Assembly (NCBI RefSeq): GCF_035594125.1
Contig: NC_087192.1
Span: 10,057,501 to 10,121,500, forward strand
DNA: 64,000 nucleotides
Direction of reading: 5' to 3'
From: Scylla paramamosain
Taxonomy: Eukaryota > Arthropoda > Malacostraca > Decapoda > Portunidae
This document shows positions 62,601 to 64,000 of the stretch, piece after piece (the first letter of the stretch is position 1; every line of letters starts with the position of its first letter). A model generated the notes under the pieces. The model had not been told where the DNA came from and did no database searches. It saw only the letters and a program-made list of their open reading frames with translations. The position numbers and the translations under genes are program-made.

Positions 62601-62748
62601 CAGTAGTAGTTTTACGTTTTACTATTATTATTGTTATTTTGGACAGACAAGTACATTCGTCAGTTCTGTTCACGCACCACATCAGCAGAAAATTCCTTCG
62701 ACTATCCAGTTCACATTTACGTCTCCTCCTCCTCCTCCTCCTCCTCCT
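62551..62748. repeat. (CTA)n and (CTC)n trinucleotide repeats
   Basis: CTA units at 62551-62599 followed at once by AGTAGTAGT (short inverted end), and CTC/TCC units at 62720-62748. 62749-63124 has no supported feature. Confidence 0.9.
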
Positions 62749-63124
62749 ATGACATACGTGACAGCTTCAGAGCCACAAACTAGCTACACTTTATGCGCGA
62801 GTCGACAAAGGAAGATAGCGGTTGTCTCGAATTACGGCTAATTTTCCTGTTAACATGAGTCCGCATTTTGAAACGCCTTAGGTTCTCATAAGGACTATTT
62901 TCAAAGGCCAAAGAGATTATTAGTCTGGTTCCTATGTGTGTTTTTCTCACATGATATAAAGAAACCTTGTTAAGCTATAACTGGAATCCTGAAAACATCC
63001 TTGAAAATTCCCATAATTTTCAGTTAAGACTTGAAAAATAAGGCGCCAGAATGTTTGAGAATGGTCCCTAATCTTGAACTTAGCTCCTCCTTATTCTCTT
63101 GCTCTCCCTAGGTGGTAAAGGAAG

Positions 63125-63480
63125 ATGACTAAAAAGATGCAAGAGATGCAAAATATTCCATAGGAGAGAATATTAAAGCCTGAAAATCTGAATTCATTAG
63201 AGAGGCGTAGATTTCGAGATCTGATAGATATTTAAGTGGTATAAGGAATTAGACGATATATTATCTAATCGTCTGATATGAACAAAATCCTTAGGGGTAG
63301 TAATTAGGAAAAATCTTGAGGCAACGAATTTAAGATTGATAAAGTAAGGTTTTTAAAAAGAGAAAGGAATTAGTTCTTAAAAAGAGAGGTAGTAAGTGAA
63401 TGAAATAGACTTGGTAATCAGGTTGTTCATGCCGAGTTAGCATGGAGCTTTAAAGAAAGATTAGATAAATTCATGGCTAT
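63125..63480 (+). mobile_element. CR1 3' tail, old copy
   Basis: Aligns with CR1 from GATGACTAAAAAGATGCAAG (compare the QRRMTKRIQG region) through TTAGAGAGGCGTAG, TTTAAGTGGTATAAG and GGAGCTTTAAAGAAAGATTAG to the conserved residues near ORF2's end. It has many substitutions and a small duplication near 63250. The most diverged CR1 relative in the window. Confidence 0.7.
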
Positions 63481-63586
63481 CTACAGAATATAAATCGCTC
63501 TTTTTAACTCGGATCTGTATTTTTTTTTTATTTATGTATTTTTTTACTGTACAAAAAGGAAGGGTTAATTTTCTGGCACAGGTGAC

Positions 63587-63587
63587 T

Positions 63588-63674
<87 letters not shown>

Positions 63675-63688
63675 TACTACTACTACTA
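63587..63688. repeat. (CTA)33 microsatellite
   Basis: CTACTA array with one interruption (CTCTA near 63673). Confidence 0.95.
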
Positions 63689-63717
63689 TTAACAAAATGA
63701 CGAACAAAATTACGAAT

Positions 63718-63965
63718 TCATTGCAATCCATCATTGTAATAGTGATGGACTGCAATGAGTTACCACCTTCATTTATACAATACTAATCACTATTCTCATC
63801 ATCCATCACTTTCTTCATCACCCAGCATCACCCATCACCACCCATCACTCACCAGCAAACCAACACACAACACCAACCATCACCTTTCATCACCCCTATC
63901 ACCACTCATCACCGTCATCCTCACTGATCGCATCATCACACGAATCCATCATCTCTCATCATCTT
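63718..63965. repeat. Hairpin then degenerate CATCAC repeat
   Basis: CATTGCAATCCATCA at 63719-63733 faces TGATGGACTGCAATG at 63743-63757, giving a 15-base stem with one mismatch. From 63800 to 63965 the + strand repeats CATCACCCATCACCA-like units. The 71-codon Ser/His/Thr frame follows from that composition. Confidence 0.65.
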
Positions 63966-64000
63966 TCTGATCAAGATTCTTCACCACCAATGAAGCTTCT

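Overview
The window is intergenic or intronic DNA from a gene-poor, repeat-rich animal genome. The best fit is a decapod crustacean, probably a crab. Three things point there: the extreme density of long dinucleotide microsatellites (TA, CT/GA, CA/GT, often joined in compound blocks), a crowd of CR1-, RTE- and jockey-like LINEs with tRNA-derived SINEs, and one intact spliced gene for a secreted leucine-rich-repeat protein of the Oplophorus-luciferin 2-monooxygenase non-catalytic-subunit type common in crustaceans. The species is inferred, not proven. No rRNA, true tRNA, CRISPR or bacterial feature was seen. Families are called LINE-A, LINE-B, CR1, RTE and LINE-F below as working names.

Layout. 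1-6.4 kb: purine-rich then pyrimidine-rich low-complexity DNA, microsatellites and a LINE-B 3' end. 6.4-11.9 kb: a 3'-truncated LINE-B (+) abutting a two-ORF LINE-A (-), which is interrupted by a CR1 tail. 13.5-16.6 kb: a full-length but decayed RTE element with a 19-bp target-site duplication. 17.5-18.2 kb: a tandem repeat and a cluster of GGGTAAA/TTTACCC motifs, with an inverted relative at 27.6-27.95 kb. 19.07-25.4 kb (-): a multi-exon, damaged SAM-domain (SAMD3-like) gene. One of its introns holds a second unit (C2H2 finger plus a conserved MHD-type domain) on the same strand, and another holds a MITE, a SINE and three TA arrays. 25.4-27 kb: two foldback elements. 28.3-28.9 kb: a LINE-A fragment split by a TA array. 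29.0-33.0 kb: a young CR1 with an intact 1000-residue ORF2. 33.4-41.1 kb: inverted LINE-B copies, compound microsatellites and a longer LINE-B. 42.9-45.8 kb: a dead CR1. 46.1-50.5 kb: a Ty3/Gypsy remnant split by a near-full-length LINE-B. 50.6-52.7 kb: a LINE-B 5' piece and LINE-F. 52.8-53.06 kb: a MITE. 53.45-55.6 kb: the LRR gene (three exons). 56.9-60.5 kb: microsatellites, a pogo/Tigger start, LINE-B and a SINE. 60.9-64 kb: trinucleotide repeats and a decayed CR1 tail.

The LRR gene is the only conventional gene that reads intact throughout. The only other long intact frame is CR1 ORF2. The main theme is interplay between mobile elements and microsatellites: TA-targeting DNA transposons sit inside TA arrays, poly(A) tails run into TA arrays, and a Tyr-Ile-Tyr codon run in a LINE has apparently seeded a TA expansion. 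Coordinates of element ends were judged by eye between copies and can be off by several bases.
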